Shown piece after piece: positions 54,846 to 63,432 of a DNA stretch of 64,000 nucleotides. Below the pieces are notes generated by a model, which worked only from the letters and a program-made list of their open reading frames with translations, was not told the origin of the DNA and searched no databases. This DNA comes from Sphingomicrobium sediminis (GTDB taxonomy: Bacteria; Pseudomonadota; Alphaproteobacteria; Sphingomonadales; Sphingomonadaceae): NCBI RefSeq assembly GCF_023805295.1, contig NZ_JAMSHT010000001.1, positions 930,001-994,000 on the forward strand, in the 5' to 3' direction. The position numbers and the translations under genes are program-made. Numbering within the stretch: the stretch's first letter is position 1; each line of letters starts with the position of its first letter.

Positions 54846-55146
54846 ATCGTTTGCGCTGACCGGCACCTCCAACCCGCCGGACCCTGCCACCCATGCCTTC
54901 CGCAAGGATTTGGCCGACGTCGCCCTCGCCGGGCGCGTCATAGCGTCGCATTATGCCCTGCCCGTCGAACGCGAACTGCATCGCGATGCAAAGCTTCGCG
55001 TCGAGCCCGGCAAGGACAGCGAAGTGATCGCCGACCTCGATGCAGGTGCACCCTTCTGGCTGCTCGACAGTCGTGGTGGCTGGTCATGGGGCTATGGCGG
55101 CCCGGACAAACGCGTCGGCTACGTCTCCGAAGAAGCGCTTCTCTAA
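54736..55146 (+). CDS. SH3-domain protein, probable truncated NlpC/P60 peptidase
   Basis: About 136 aa. The sequence RSFALTGTSNPPDPATHAFRKDLADVALAGRVIASHYA and LDAGAPFWLLDSRGGWSWGYGGPDKRVGYVSEEALL resembles the N-terminal SH3 region of sphingomonad C40 (NlpC/P60) cell-wall peptidases. The catalytic part is absent: the frame stops at 55146 and mltG follows on the other strand 3 bp later. The start is uncertain (ATG 54736 or TTG 54754), and both overlap the MarR gene by about 100 bp. It could also be a pseudogene. Confidence 0.6.
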   Translation: MTGQNSLKTSDNSSNQQGQATSAESTNARPHLPPQIRSFALTGTSNPPDPATHAFRKDLADVALAGRVIASHYALPVERELHRDAKLRVEPGKDSEVIADLDAGAPFWLLDSRGGWSWGYGGPDKRVGYVSEEALL

Positions 55147-55149
55147 AAG

Positions 55150-56112
55150 CTAGATACCGCGTTCGGCGCGGATCGCACGCCATCTGCGGACATTCTCGTT
55201 ATGCTCTTCGAGCGTGCGCGCAAAGACGTGCCCGCCCGTGCCATCGGCGACATAATAGAGCGCTTCGGTGTCCGCAGGGTCCAGTACCGCGCGGATGCTT
55301 TCGATTCCCGGATTGGTGATTGGCCCGACCGGCAGCCCCGTAATCGCCCGTGTATTATAGGGATTCGGATCGTCCAGTTCGCTGCGCCGGATCTGGCGGC
55401 CGAGCGGGCGGCCCTGCGTGATCGGATAGATGGTGGTCGCATCTGCACCGAGCATCATGCCCTGCCGGATGCGGTTGGACAGCACGCCCGCCACCATGCG
55501 CCGCTCGTCGGCCTGCGCCGTTTCCTTTTCGACGATCGAGGCGAGGATGATCGCTTCGCGCGGGCTGGTCACGACCGCGTTTTCGCTTCGCTGCGGCCAA
55601 AGCTCGGCGATCGCTTCGTCCATGGCCGCCTGCATACGCTCGACCAGTTCGGCGCGGGTTTCGCCTCGCTGATAGCTGTACGTGTCGGGAAGCAGGCTCC
55701 CTTCCTCGGGAAGCGGCGTGTCGCCTTCCAACAGGATGGCGGCATCGATCCGCTCCTGCACCAATACCGAGGGCATGCCTTCGGGGATGGTGACGAAGCG
55801 CTGCACCGCCTTCCCATTCTGCAGGATGTCGAGGATCTGCGCCGCGCTGGCACCCGGCGGGATCGTAAACTCCCCGGCCTGAATGGGTTCGTTGCCGCCC
55901 AAGACGCGTGCGCCGAGGCGCCACAGCGAGGGCGACAGCTTGATCTGGTCATTCTCCGCCAATTGCTGGCCGAGCGCGCCAATGCCCGTCCCTTCAGTAA
56001 CGATGATGCCAGTTTCTTCTTCGGTAGGACCGTTGCCCCACCAGCCATAAGCGACGAATGCGGCGGCGGCCCCTGCCAGGATCAGCAGGACGAGAAGAAA
56101 GCGGCGGATCAT
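55150..56112 (-). CDS. mltG: Endolytic murein transglycosylase
   Basis: 320-aa inner-membrane lytic transglycosylase that cuts new glycan strands to set their length. A membrane helix at the N-terminus (FLLVLLILAGAAAAFVAYGWW) is followed by a LysM-like part and the YceG domain with the catalytic Glu in IILASIVEKET and NTRAITGLPVGPITNPG. It lies 4 bp after fabF in the same direction, an order common in alphaproteobacteria. Confidence 0.95.
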   Translation of the reverse strand: MIRRFLLVLLILAGAAAAFVAYGWWGNGPTEEETGIIVTEGTGIGALGQQLAENDQIKLSPSLWRLGARVLGGNEPIQAGEFTIPPGASAAQILDILQNGKAVQRFVTIPEGMPSVLVQERIDAAILLEGDTPLPEEGSLLPDTYSYQRGETRAELVERMQAAMDEAIAELWPQRSENAVVTSPREAIILASIVEKETAQADERRMVAGVLSNRIRQGMMLGADATTIYPITQGRPLGRQIRRSELDDPNPYNTRAITGLPVGPITNPGIESIRAVLDPADTEALYYVADGTGGHVFARTLEEHNENVRRWRAIRAERGI

Positions 56113-56116
56113 TGGG

Positions 56117-57373
56117 CTAGATCGCCTTGACGATCAGGCTGGCATTGGTGCCGCCAAAACCGAAGCTGTTATTGAGGCAGGCTTTCACTTCCCGCTTCTT
56201 GGCTTCGAGCGGCACGAGGTCCACGCCCTCGGTCCCTTCGTCCGGATTATGGAGGTTGAGCGTCGGCGGGACGACCTGGTCGCGAATGGCGAGCATGCAG
56301 AAGATGCTCTCCACAGCGCCCGCGCCGCCAAGCAAGTGGCCGATGGCCGACTTGGTCGAGCTCATCGAGGCACCGCCGATATCGTCGCCGAACAGGCGCT
56401 TCACCGCGCCCAATTCGATCGTATCGGCCATGGTCGAGGTGCCGTGCGCGTTGATATAGTCGATGTCGCCCGGCTCCATGCCGGCCTTCTCGAGCGCGGC
56501 CTTCATCGAACGGAACGCGCCGTCACCCTCGGGGTGCGGGGCGGTCACGTGATAGGCATCGCCCGACATGCCGTAACCTACGACTTCGCAGTAAATCTTC
56601 GCACCGCGAGCCTTGGCATGCTCATATTCCTCGAGCACGACGACACCGGCGCCCTCGCCCATGACGAAGCCTTCGCGGTCCTTGTCATAGGGACGCGATG
56701 CCTCGGTCGGACGATCGTTGAAGCTGGTGTTCAAGGCGCGTGCCTGCGCGAAGCCGGCAATGCCGATCGGGCAGACCGTCGCTTCGGCGCCGCCCGCCAG
56801 CATGATGTCGGCATCATTGTCGCGGATCATGCGCGCGGCATCGCCGATCGAGTGGGCACCGGTCGAACAGGCCGTCACGACCGCATGGTTCGGACCCTGG
56901 AGGCCGTACTTGATCGAGACTTGGCCCGAGATGAGGTTGATGAGGCGACCATGCACGAAGTGCGGGCTGACACGGCCGGGGCCACGCTCATGTAGCACGA
57001 GGCTCTCGCTCTCGATGCCTGGAAGACCGCCAATGCCCGAACCGATCGAGCAACCGGCACGCAGCTTCATCTCGTCGGACATTTCTTCAAGGCCCGCATC
57101 CTCAATCGCCTGACCGGCGGCATCGATGCCATAGACGATGAAGGGATCGACCTGGCGCTGGACCTTGTGGTCGACACGCTTGTCGGGATCGAACCCGAAT
57201 TTGTGATCCTTGTCCTTCACCTCGCAGGCGATGGTGCATTTCTGGTTCGAGGCATCGAACTTGGTGATCGGACCGGCGCCCGATTTGCCGGCAAGGATGT
57301 TGCTCCAGCTGGTTTCCACATCGCCGCCCAAGGGGGTGACGAGTCCAAGTCCGGTGACGACGACACGGCGCAT
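56117..57373 (-). CDS. fabF: 3-oxoacyl-ACP synthase II
   Basis: 418-aa condensing enzyme for fatty-acid elongation. It begins MRRVVVTGLGLVTPLG; the Cys-His-His triad is Cys in TACSTGAHSIG, His in NAHGTSTM and His in SAIGHLLGGAG. GGAGA precedes ATG 57373. It follows acpP after a gap with two hairpins and precedes mltG. Confidence 0.97.
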   Translation of the reverse strand: MRRVVVTGLGLVTPLGGDVETSWSNILAGKSGAGPITKFDASNQKCTIACEVKDKDHKFGFDPDKRVDHKVQRQVDPFIVYGIDAAGQAIEDAGLEEMSDEMKLRAGCSIGSGIGGLPGIESESLVLHERGPGRVSPHFVHGRLINLISGQVSIKYGLQGPNHAVVTACSTGAHSIGDAARMIRDNDADIMLAGGAEATVCPIGIAGFAQARALNTSFNDRPTEASRPYDKDREGFVMGEGAGVVVLEEYEHAKARGAKIYCEVVGYGMSGDAYHVTAPHPEGDGAFRSMKAALEKAGMEPGDIDYINAHGTSTMADTIELGAVKRLFGDDIGGASMSSTKSAIGHLLGGAGAVESIFCMLAIRDQVVPPTLNLHNPDEGTEGVDLVPLEAKKREVKACLNNSFGFGGTNASLIVKAI

Positions 57374-57394
57374 AAAATTCTCCACAAATGACAA

Positions 57395-57457
57395 GGCCCG
57401 GCCCTCAACGATGAGGAACCGGGCCCTGCGCTTAGCTTCCCGGCCCCTCGAGGGGTC
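57395..57457 (-). other. Two hairpins in the acpP-fabF gap
   Basis: The distal one (57395-57425) pairs GGCCCGG with CCGGGCC and inner CCTCA with TGAGG. The proximal one (about 57440-57457) is built on CCCCTCGAGGGG. Neither has a clean U-tract, so they are probably attenuators or stability elements. They could keep acpP mRNA in excess over fabF, fitting the high need for acyl carrier protein. Confidence 0.55.
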
Positions 57458-57466
57458 GGCGGGCGC

Positions 57467-57703
57467 TTAGCCCTTATTCTTCTCGATATAGTCGATCGCA
57501 TCCTTGACGGTGCCGATGTCTTCGGCCGCATCGTCAGGGATTTCGACGCCAAATTCTTCTTCGAACGCCATGACCAGCTCGACGATGTCGAGGCTGTCAG
57601 CACCGAGATCATCGATGAAGCGGGCTTCCTCGGTGACCTTCTCGGCATCGACGCCAAGATGTTCAACGACGATCTTCTTCACCCGATCAGCAGTATCGCT
57701 CAT
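57467..57703 (-). CDS. acpP: Acyl carrier protein
   Basis: 78-aa carrier for fatty-acid synthesis. The 4'-phosphopantetheine site is the Ser in [12 protein letters not shown], with the acidic helix III after it ([13 protein letters not shown]). It is the first gene of acpP-fabF-mltG. Its promoter candidate is at 57731. A ribosome binding site GGAGGA lies just ahead of the ATG. Confidence 0.98.
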   Translation of the reverse strand: MSDTADRVKKIVVEHLGVDAEKVTEEARFIDDLGADSLDIVELVMAFEEEFGVEIPDDAAEDIGTVKDAIDYIEKNKG

Positions 57704-57730
57704 GAAATATCCTCCAATTGATTTGCGCCT

Positions 57731-57759
57731 GCCCTAGCTTGTGGTTCGGGCCACGGCAA
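57731..57759 (-). promoter_or_regulatory. Candidate promoter of acpP
   Basis: On the minus strand TTGCCG (57754-57759), a 17-base spacer and TAGGGC (57731-57736), 28 bp before the acpP start. It is nearly the same as the rplY candidate (TTGCCA-N17-TAGAGC), so a common housekeeping promoter form is plausible. Confidence 0.55.
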
Positions 57760-57798
57760 GCCTCGACGCGCAAGGCTTGCTTCCCTAAGGGAAGGTCC

Positions 57799-58272
57799 AT
57801 GTCCGACCAACGCCCCCTGTCAGCAGGCGAAATCGAGCTGGCGCGTACCATATTTGGCGACGCGGTCGACTATTCAAGGGTCAAGCTGATTCGCCGCAAA
57901 TGGGCGTTTTTCCAGCCTAAGGGCGTGGTCATGGCCCCCACTGGCAATATCCACTTCCATCCCGAGAGCGAGGCCTGGTCGGACGATTTCGCCAAGGAAA
58001 AGCTCTCGCGCCAGGGCCTGTTCGTCCACGAAATGACCCATGTCTGGCAGACCCAGCGCGGCGGAAAATGGTTTCTCCCGCTCATCCGTCACCCCTTCTG
58101 CCGCTATGGCTACGAATTGAAGGAGGGCCGCCCGTTCCTGCGCTACGGCATTGAGCAGCAAGCAGAAATCGTGCGCCACGCCTTCCTGTGGCGCAAAGGC
58201 GTCCAACTGGCCGGCAAGCCACCGCTCGAAGACCTCGAACCCCTGCTCCCCTTCGGCACCAAAAACGCCTGA
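57799..58272 (+). CDS. HExxH-type small protein (vgr-related in sphingomonads)
   Basis: 157 aa. Visible is a zinc-like motif in FVHEMTHVWQTQ (HExxH plus Gln), suggesting a metallopeptidase-like site, and a Trp/Phe-rich core (RKWAFFQPKG). The protein matches a group commonly annotated as vgr-related in sphingomonads; the name is historical and does not show a type VI secretion role. GGGAAGG precedes the ATG at 57799. It is divergent from acpP. Confidence 0.7.
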   Translation: MSDQRPLSAGEIELARTIFGDAVDYSRVKLIRRKWAFFQPKGVVMAPTGNIHFHPESEAWSDDFAKEKLSRQGLFVHEMTHVWQTQRGGKWFLPLIRHPFCRYGYELKEGRPFLRYGIEQQAEIVRHAFLWRKGVQLAGKPPLEDLEPLLPFGTKNA

Positions 58273-58389
58273 ATTCGGCAAAAAACCACTGTCACAAAAA
58301 AGCAACTGTCGGCTGAAGAACGTTGCGTCGCTCTTTATTAAAATGACGATTTGATTCACTCTTTTCGCATCACAATCAGGGGAATAGCG

Positions 58390-60819
58390 ATGAAGAGACT
58401 TCGTCACGTGACAGCCACGTTCCTGGCAGGCACGGCGGGCATGGCCCTGCTGGCAAGCCCGGCGATGGCGCAATCCACCGAAGAAGCTGAGGCCCAGGAA
58501 GCCAACCAGCCCGATGATGACCAGCCCGAAGATGCGATCATCGTCACCGCGACCAAGCGTGCGGTCGATCTTCAGGACGTTCCGTTCTCCATCGGCGCAC
58601 AGACGCAGCAGGACATCGAGCGCTCGAACGCCTCGACGGTCGAGGACCTGTCGCGCAACGTCGCCGGTCTCTCGATCCAAAACCTCGGACCGGGCCAGAG
58701 CCAGGTCTCCGTCCGCGGCGTCTCCGCCGGCCAGGTCGTGCGCGACCAGCCGGGCGTGAAGGAGCAGGTCGGCATCTATCTCGACGAAAGCGTGATCTCG
58801 CTCTCGCTGTTCACGCCCGACGTCGACCTGTTCGATCTCAATCGCGTGGAAACGCTGCGCGGGCCGCAGGGTACGCTGTTCGGTTCGGGTAGTGTCGGCG
58901 GCACACTGCGCTATATCACCAACCAGCCCGAACTCGGCGTCAGCCTCGGCATGATCGAGACCAACCTCAATGCGGCCGATGGCGGCGGCATTGGCGGGCA
59001 CATGAAGGGCATGGCCAACATCCCGCTGGGCGAAGATCTCGCCGTGCGCGTGGTCGGCTATTATCAGGACTTCCCGGGCTTTATCGACGCTGTCGGTCCG
59101 GCGCAGGAAGACGACGTCAACCATGGCAGCCGCATCGGTGGCCGCCTTGCCCTCCTTTGGGAGCCCGATGACGGCGTGCGCATCACGCCGCGCATCATCT
59201 ACCAAGAAATCGATACGGACGGCTTCAACCGCGCCGAGATTTACAATCTCTACGGAAATGCTTTCACAACACCTGCTGTGAACCTCGGCGATCGCGGCCA
59301 GTACTTGCTTCAGCAGGAAGGCTTCAAGGATGATTTCATGCTCGCCGACCTTACCGCCTCGTTCGATCTTGGCGGCGTCGAGCTGACCAGCGTCACCAGC
59401 TATACGGATCGCTCGATCCTCGTTTCGCGGGACGCGTCGGCTCTGACCGGATCTGTCTCGGTTGATATTCTTGTCGGCAACCTTGGCAGCGACGATGTAG
59501 TGAACCTGCCTTCAAACCTCCGCGACACCACGGAGCTAGAGCAGTGGACACAGGAAGTGCGCATTTCGTCGATAAACGACGGTCCATTCCAGTGGGTAAT
59601 CGGCGGCTTCTATTCGGACACCAATCGCGTTTACATGCAACGACTGCCAACTCCCGGCTATGACTTCTACGTCGACGAGGCCTTCGGGGACGGCACTTCG
59701 GCAGCAGTTTCCAATAATCTCGCACCCATCGATAGTCCCTATGCTGCCGACATTCCGTACGACATCAAGCAGATCGCGGTCTTCGGTGAGGCCAGCTACA
59801 GCTTCGACCAGGTCACGGTAACTGCGGGTGCGCGTTACTATGACTTCGAGGAAGAGCGCGACTTCATCTCGGGCGGCCTGTTCTCCAATGGCGACAATGC
59901 CATTGGCGACACGACCTCGTCCGACGGTGTCAGTCCGCGTGTCATCGTGAGCTATGACGTCAACGAGGATCTCACCCTCAACCTGCAGGCTGCCAAGGGC
60001 TTCCGCCTTGGCGGCACCAACGATCCGCTCAACATCCCGCTCTGCACGGGCGGTGCGGATGGTCCCGACTTCGCGACCTTTGGTAATCGTCCCAACTATG
60101 AGGACGAGACGCTGTGGAACTACGAAGCGGGGATGAAATATTCGGCCAATGGTATCACGTTCAACGCGGCTGCCTTCTACACCGATATTTCGAACCTGCA
60201 GGTCACGGCCGATGCCGGCACCTGTTCGAGCCGCGTCGTCTTCAACGCGCCCAAGGCCCATACGCTGGGTGTCGAGGGCGAATTGTCGGCACGCGTCGGT
60301 CGCAATTTCGACCTCAGCGTGGCGGGTAGCTACGTGCAGGCCGAATTCGACGAGGACCTGCGCACCGCCGAAGGCGCGATCATCGCGGGAATCCGCGACG
60401 GCAACCGCCTCCCCTCGGTTCCGGAATTCCAGATTGCGGCCACCGCGAGCTATTCGGAACAAGTAAGCAACAATGCCGACGGCTATATCGCGGTGACCGT
60501 GCAGCATGTCGGTTCGCGCTACACTCAGCCAGGGGACCAAGAAGGCAATCCTGTGACATTCGCTCACGGTCTTCCCTTCAATGGTCAGGACGGCACCGAG
60601 ACAACCACCGTCGATCTCGAACTGCCGGCTTACGAGCTAGTCGACATTTCGGCGGGTCTCGAGTTCGACAATGGCTTCGACCTCGTGTTTTACGTGAAGA
60701 ACGTGCTCGACGAGACGCCGCTCCTGTCGTTCAACCGCGAACGCGGCGGGCGCGCCCGTCTGGCCTATCTGATCGGCCAGCCGCGCACCTACGGCGTGAC
60801 GGTGCGCAAGCGCTTCTAA
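58390..60819 (+). CDS. TonB-dependent outer-membrane receptor
   Basis: 809 aa with a signal peptide ending at SPAMAQ (residue 27). The plug domain has a TonB-box-like DAIIVTATKRAVDLQDVPFS, VRGVSAGQVVRDQPGV and RGPQGTLFGSGSVGGTLRYI; the beta-barrel ends in the aromatic GVTVRKRF. The substrate (siderophore, vitamin or glycan) is not evident. ATG 58390 gives a normal signal peptide; the upstream 13-residue reading does not. It is monocistronic, with a terminator after it. Confidence 0.93.
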   Translation: MKRLRHVTATFLAGTAGMALLASPAMAQSTEEAEAQEANQPDDDQPEDAIIVTATKRAVDLQDVPFSIGAQTQQDIERSNASTVEDLSRNVAGLSIQNLGPGQSQVSVRGVSAGQVVRDQPGVKEQVGIYLDESVISLSLFTPDVDLFDLNRVETLRGPQGTLFGSGSVGGTLRYITNQPELGVSLGMIETNLNAADGGGIGGHMKGMANIPLGEDLAVRVVGYYQDFPGFIDAVGPAQEDDVNHGSRIGGRLALLWEPDDGVRITPRIIYQEIDTDGFNRAEIYNLYGNAFTTPAVNLGDRGQYLLQQEGFKDDFMLADLTASFDLGGVELTSVTSYTDRSILVSRDASALTGSVSVDILVGNLGSDDVVNLPSNLRDTTELEQWTQEVRISSINDGPFQWVIGGFYSDTNRVYMQRLPTPGYDFYVDEAFGDGTSAAVSNNLAPIDSPYAADIPYDIKQIAVFGEASYSFDQVTVTAGARYYDFEEERDFISGGLFSNGDNAIGDTTSSDGVSPRVIVSYDVNEDLTLNLQAAKGFRLGGTNDPLNIPLCTGGADGPDFATFGNRPNYEDETLWNYEAGMKYSANGITFNAAAFYTDISNLQVTADAGTCSSRVVFNAPKAHTLGVEGELSARVGRNFDLSVAGSYVQAEFDEDLRTAEGAIIAGIRDGNRLPSVPEFQIAATASYSEQVSNNADGYIAVTVQHVGSRYTQPGDQEGNPVTFAHGLPFNGQDGTETTTVDLELPAYELVDISAGLEFDNGFDLVFYVKNVLDETPLLSFNRERGGRARLAYLIGQPRTYGVTVRKRF

Positions 60820-60842
60820 GCCTGCGCATCATCGATCCAATG

Positions 60843-60871
60843 GAAGGGCGGCCCTCGGGTCGCCCTTTCTC
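60843..60871 (+). terminator. Terminator after the TonB receptor
   Basis: AAGGGCGGCC pairs with GGTCGCCCTT around CTCG, followed by TCTCGTTCTT. It lies 24 bp past the stop. Confidence 0.75.
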
Positions 60872-60875
60872 GTTC

Positions 60876-61319
60876 TTAAAGCAGGGCCGCGCGGCGCAAA
60901 TCCTTGTCTCGCCCGAAGCGATGCATCAGCTCGCGAAGTTCGGCCCCGCTAGGGACGAAGAGCGATGCGCCGTCCACCAAGACCTCTTCGCGAGTCGCGA
61001 AGGTCACGAGTTTCCAATCACCATCTTCGTTCAGGTGGAAGTTGCCCTGAACCTCGACAGGAATGTCGGTTCCGCTCCAGCGCGCATAATGGTCGGAGCG
61101 GAATTGGGGGTGCGGGGCTGCATCATTTGCGAGACCCCAGCGATCCAGCAGCAACGCGCCATCGCGGCCCGAGACGACGAGGTCGATATCGTCCACGCCG
61201 TCCGGATCAACACTGTGCAGCGCGACCGCGGTCGAACCGATGATCCACCACGGATCGCGCAAGTCACCAAGCTCGCCCGCCAATCTCACCAGCGATCGGG
61301 CGAGTGCGGGGTCGATCAC
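60876..61319 (-). CDS. Nucleotidyltransferase-fold protein
   Basis: 147 aa starting GTG at 61319 (VIDPALARSLVRLAGEL), with the GTGA overlap to the lipoprotein gene supporting it. The segments WWIIGSTAVALHS and VDDIDLVVSGRDGALLL are like the G-S and DxD active-site motifs of the nucleotidyltransferase superfamily (minimal or aminoglycoside-type). It is the last gene of the DUF6438-hrcA-grpE-lipoprotein run. The substrate is unknown. Confidence 0.7.
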   Translation of the reverse strand: MIDPALARSLVRLAGELGDLRDPWWIIGSTAVALHSVDPDGVDDIDLVVSGRDGALLLDRWGLANDAAPHPQFRSDHYARWSGTDIPVEVQGNFHLNEDGDWKLVTFATREEVLVDGASLFVPSGAELRELMHRFGRDKDLRRAALL

Positions 61320-61837
61320 GAAATGGTGTCGGTCGGAGGCGGTGGATTGAAGACCGGCGCTTCCTCGGGCGGCATGGGATAGATCATGCTGAGCTGGACC
61401 TTGGGGTCGCCCTTGCACGCCTCGGGAATCGGTTCCTGCAGGAAGCTCTCGTCCTGCGGATAGTCGCCCATGAAGCCGCCACCCGACATGATGTCGTCGC
61501 CATCGCGGAAGCTGTGCGGGCCGACTTCGAGATAGGGGCCGTAATCGTTGCGTTTGACGACACCCTCGGTGGTCACGATGACGCTGCGCCCCTCGGACCC
61601 GCCGGTGCGGATCGCGACGCAGGGGCCCGAAAGATCAAGCTTGCCGCCGATCAGCGCCTCCATGAAGGCCTCGGGACCGCCATCCTCGGCGCTCTTGTAG
61701 AGGATGAGGTGCGGGAGATCGTCGACCGGCGCTTCCGGCTCGTCAGGCAGGCATTGGGGCGCTCCGTCGCCGCAAGGCTCGTCGCCGCCGCATCCGGCCA
61801 GCACGAGCGCCGCAGCAAGGAGCGCCAGCCGCCTCAC
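61316..61837 (-). CDS. Lipoprotein of unknown function
   Basis: 173 aa with lipobox LAGC near residue 16 (MRRLALLAAALVLAGCGG). The mature part contains VAIRTGGSEGRSVIVTTEGVV and a Pro-rich end (PMPPEEAPVFNPPPP). The ATG overlaps the grpE stop by 4 bp and the next gene start by 4 bp, so it is tightly coupled to both. No family is recognised. Confidence 0.7.
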   Translation of the reverse strand: MRRLALLAAALVLAGCGGDEPCGDGAPQCLPDEPEAPVDDLPHLILYKSAEDGGPEAFMEALIGGKLDLSGPCVAIRTGGSEGRSVIVTTEGVVKRNDYGPYLEVGPHSFRDGDDIMSGGGFMGDYPQDESFLQEPIPEACKGDPKVQLSMIYPMPPEEAPVFNPPPPTDTIS

Positions 61838-62373
61838 GGCTTCTTGGCGACCCCGACCATGGCGGGACGCAGGAGGCGGCCCTTCAGCGTGTAGCCGGCC
61901 TGCATTTCCTGCACGATCGTGCCGGGTTCGGCATCGTCGGTGGGCACTTCGATCATCGCCTGGTGGACGTTGGGGTCGAGTTCGAGACCCTGCGCCGCGA
62001 CACGTTCGATACCCTGGCGGGTGAAGATCGATTCCATCTCGCGCAGCGTCGCTTCGATCCCCTCGATGAACTTGGCCGCACGACCGTCGCGTGCCTCATC
62101 GGGCACATGGTCTAGCGCGCGTTCGAGATGATCCTTCACCGCCAGCATGTCGCGGGCAAAGCCGGTCACCGCAAACTTGGTCGCGTCGGCCTTTTCCTGC
62201 TCCAGCCGACGGCGCACATTCTGCACCTCGGCAGCGGCATAAAGCGCATTCTGCTTGGCCTCCTCGAGCTGTCCTTCCAGCTCGGCAAGGCGGTCATGCT
62301 CCTGCAGTTCGGGCGAGTCTTCCGCGGTTTCCTCGCGGATTTCCTCGGCTTCTTTATCGATATCGTCGTTCAT
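61834..62373 (-). CDS. grpE: Nucleotide exchange factor GrpE
   Basis: 179 aa. It has an acidic N-terminus, a coiled-coil helix (RLAELEGQLEEAKQNALYAAAEVQNVRRR) and the conserved C-terminal GIERVAAQGLELDPNVHQAM and LRPAMVGVAKK. GrpE assists DnaK by exchanging ADP. It overlaps hrcA by 4 bp, the usual hrcA-grpE arrangement. Confidence 0.95.
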   Translation of the reverse strand: MNDDIDKEAEEIREETAEDSPELQEHDRLAELEGQLEEAKQNALYAAAEVQNVRRRLEQEKADATKFAVTGFARDMLAVKDHLERALDHVPDEARDGRAAKFIEGIEATLREMESIFTRQGIERVAAQGLELDPNVHQAMIEVPTDDAEPGTIVQEMQAGYTLKGRLLRPAMVGVAKKP

Positions 62374-63401
62374 ACCATCCGTCTCGTAAGCGCTTCTGCG
62401 GTGAAGTCCACCATCGGGACGACCCGCGCATAGTTCAATCTCGTAGGCCCGATCACGCCGATCACGCCCACCACCTTGTCATCCGCGTCGCGATAGGGCG
62501 CGGCAATGACGCTCGACCCTGACAACGCGAACATGCGGTTTTCCGATCCGATGAAGATGCGCACGCCTTCGCCGTCGCGCACCCCTTCGAGGAGCCGCAT
62601 GATCTCCTGCCGGTTCTCCAATTCCTCGAAAAGCTGTTTCACCTGTTCGAGATTTTCGGCGCTCTTGTCGTCGAGCAGGTTGGCACGGCCGCGCACGATC
62701 AGAACTTCGCGGGCCTGCTGGTCCTTGCCCCAATCGGCGAGCCCTGCGGCGACCAGATCGGCAGCCTGATCGTCCAGCTGTTCCTTGCGATCCGAAATAT
62801 CGCGGCGCAGGCGCGCTTCGGCCTCGGAGAGCGTCAGGCCCGACAGGCGACCGCTCACATAATTGGCAATTTCATTGAGCGCGATCGGGCTGGTGCCCTG
62901 CGGCAGCGGCACGACGCGATTTTCGACGCTGCCATCGGCACCCACCATCACGGCAAGGGCGCGCGATTGGTCAAGCGGCATGAAGGCCAGCTGCTTCAAT
63001 CGTGCTTCGCGCTTGGGTGCCGTCACGATGCCTGCACAGGCCGACAGGCCCGACAGGCGCGTGGTCGTCGCCTCCAGCGCCTGCGCCACGTCGTCGCTAT
63101 TCAATTCATTCTCGATCGCCGCGCGGGTCCGTGCATGGGGGCGCTGCATCTGCATCATGCCGTCGACGAAGAGGCGAAGCCCGGTTTCGGTCGGCATCCG
63201 CCCGGCACTGGTATGCGGCGCGGTGAGCAGCCCCCTCGCCTCCAGCTCCGCCATCACCCCGCGGATCGATGCCGGCGACAGCGGCACGCGCTCGGTCAGC
63301 GCTTTCGACCCGACCGGCGCCCCCTGCTCGAGATAGGCAGTCACTACCTCGGCAAAGATGGACCGCATCCGGCCGGTCAAATCGTCAAGCCGCTCGCTCA
63401 T
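62370..63401 (-). CDS. hrcA: Heat-inducible transcription repressor HrcA
   Basis: 343 aa with a winged-helix start (MSERLDDLTGRMRSIFAEVVTAYLEQGAPVGSKAL, PLSPASIRGVMAELEARGLL) and a GAF-like dimer domain. HrcA normally binds CIRCE (TTAGCACTC-N9-GAGTGCTAA). No CIRCE is visible upstream of hrcA or in the 63.4-64 kb region. ATG 63401 (MSERLDD) is preferred over the longer reading. It is coupled to grpE. Confidence 0.95.
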   Translation of the reverse strand: MSERLDDLTGRMRSIFAEVVTAYLEQGAPVGSKALTERVPLSPASIRGVMAELEARGLLTAPHTSAGRMPTETGLRLFVDGMMQMQRPHARTRAAIENELNSDDVAQALEATTTRLSGLSACAGIVTAPKREARLKQLAFMPLDQSRALAVMVGADGSVENRVVPLPQGTSPIALNEIANYVSGRLSGLTLSEAEARLRRDISDRKEQLDDQAADLVAAGLADWGKDQQAREVLIVRGRANLLDDKSAENLEQVKQLFEELENRQEIMRLLEGVRDGEGVRIFIGSENRMFALSGSSVIAAPYRDADDKVVGVIGVIGPTRLNYARVVPMVDFTAEALTRRMV

Positions 63402-63432
63402 GCGGGGGATGTAGGAATTGCGAAGAGCTTTC

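Noticed and set aside
57799..58272. A type VI secretion VgrG gene, from the usual vgr-related label.
   Set aside because: Only 157 aa with no VgrG spike features and no other type VI genes nearby.
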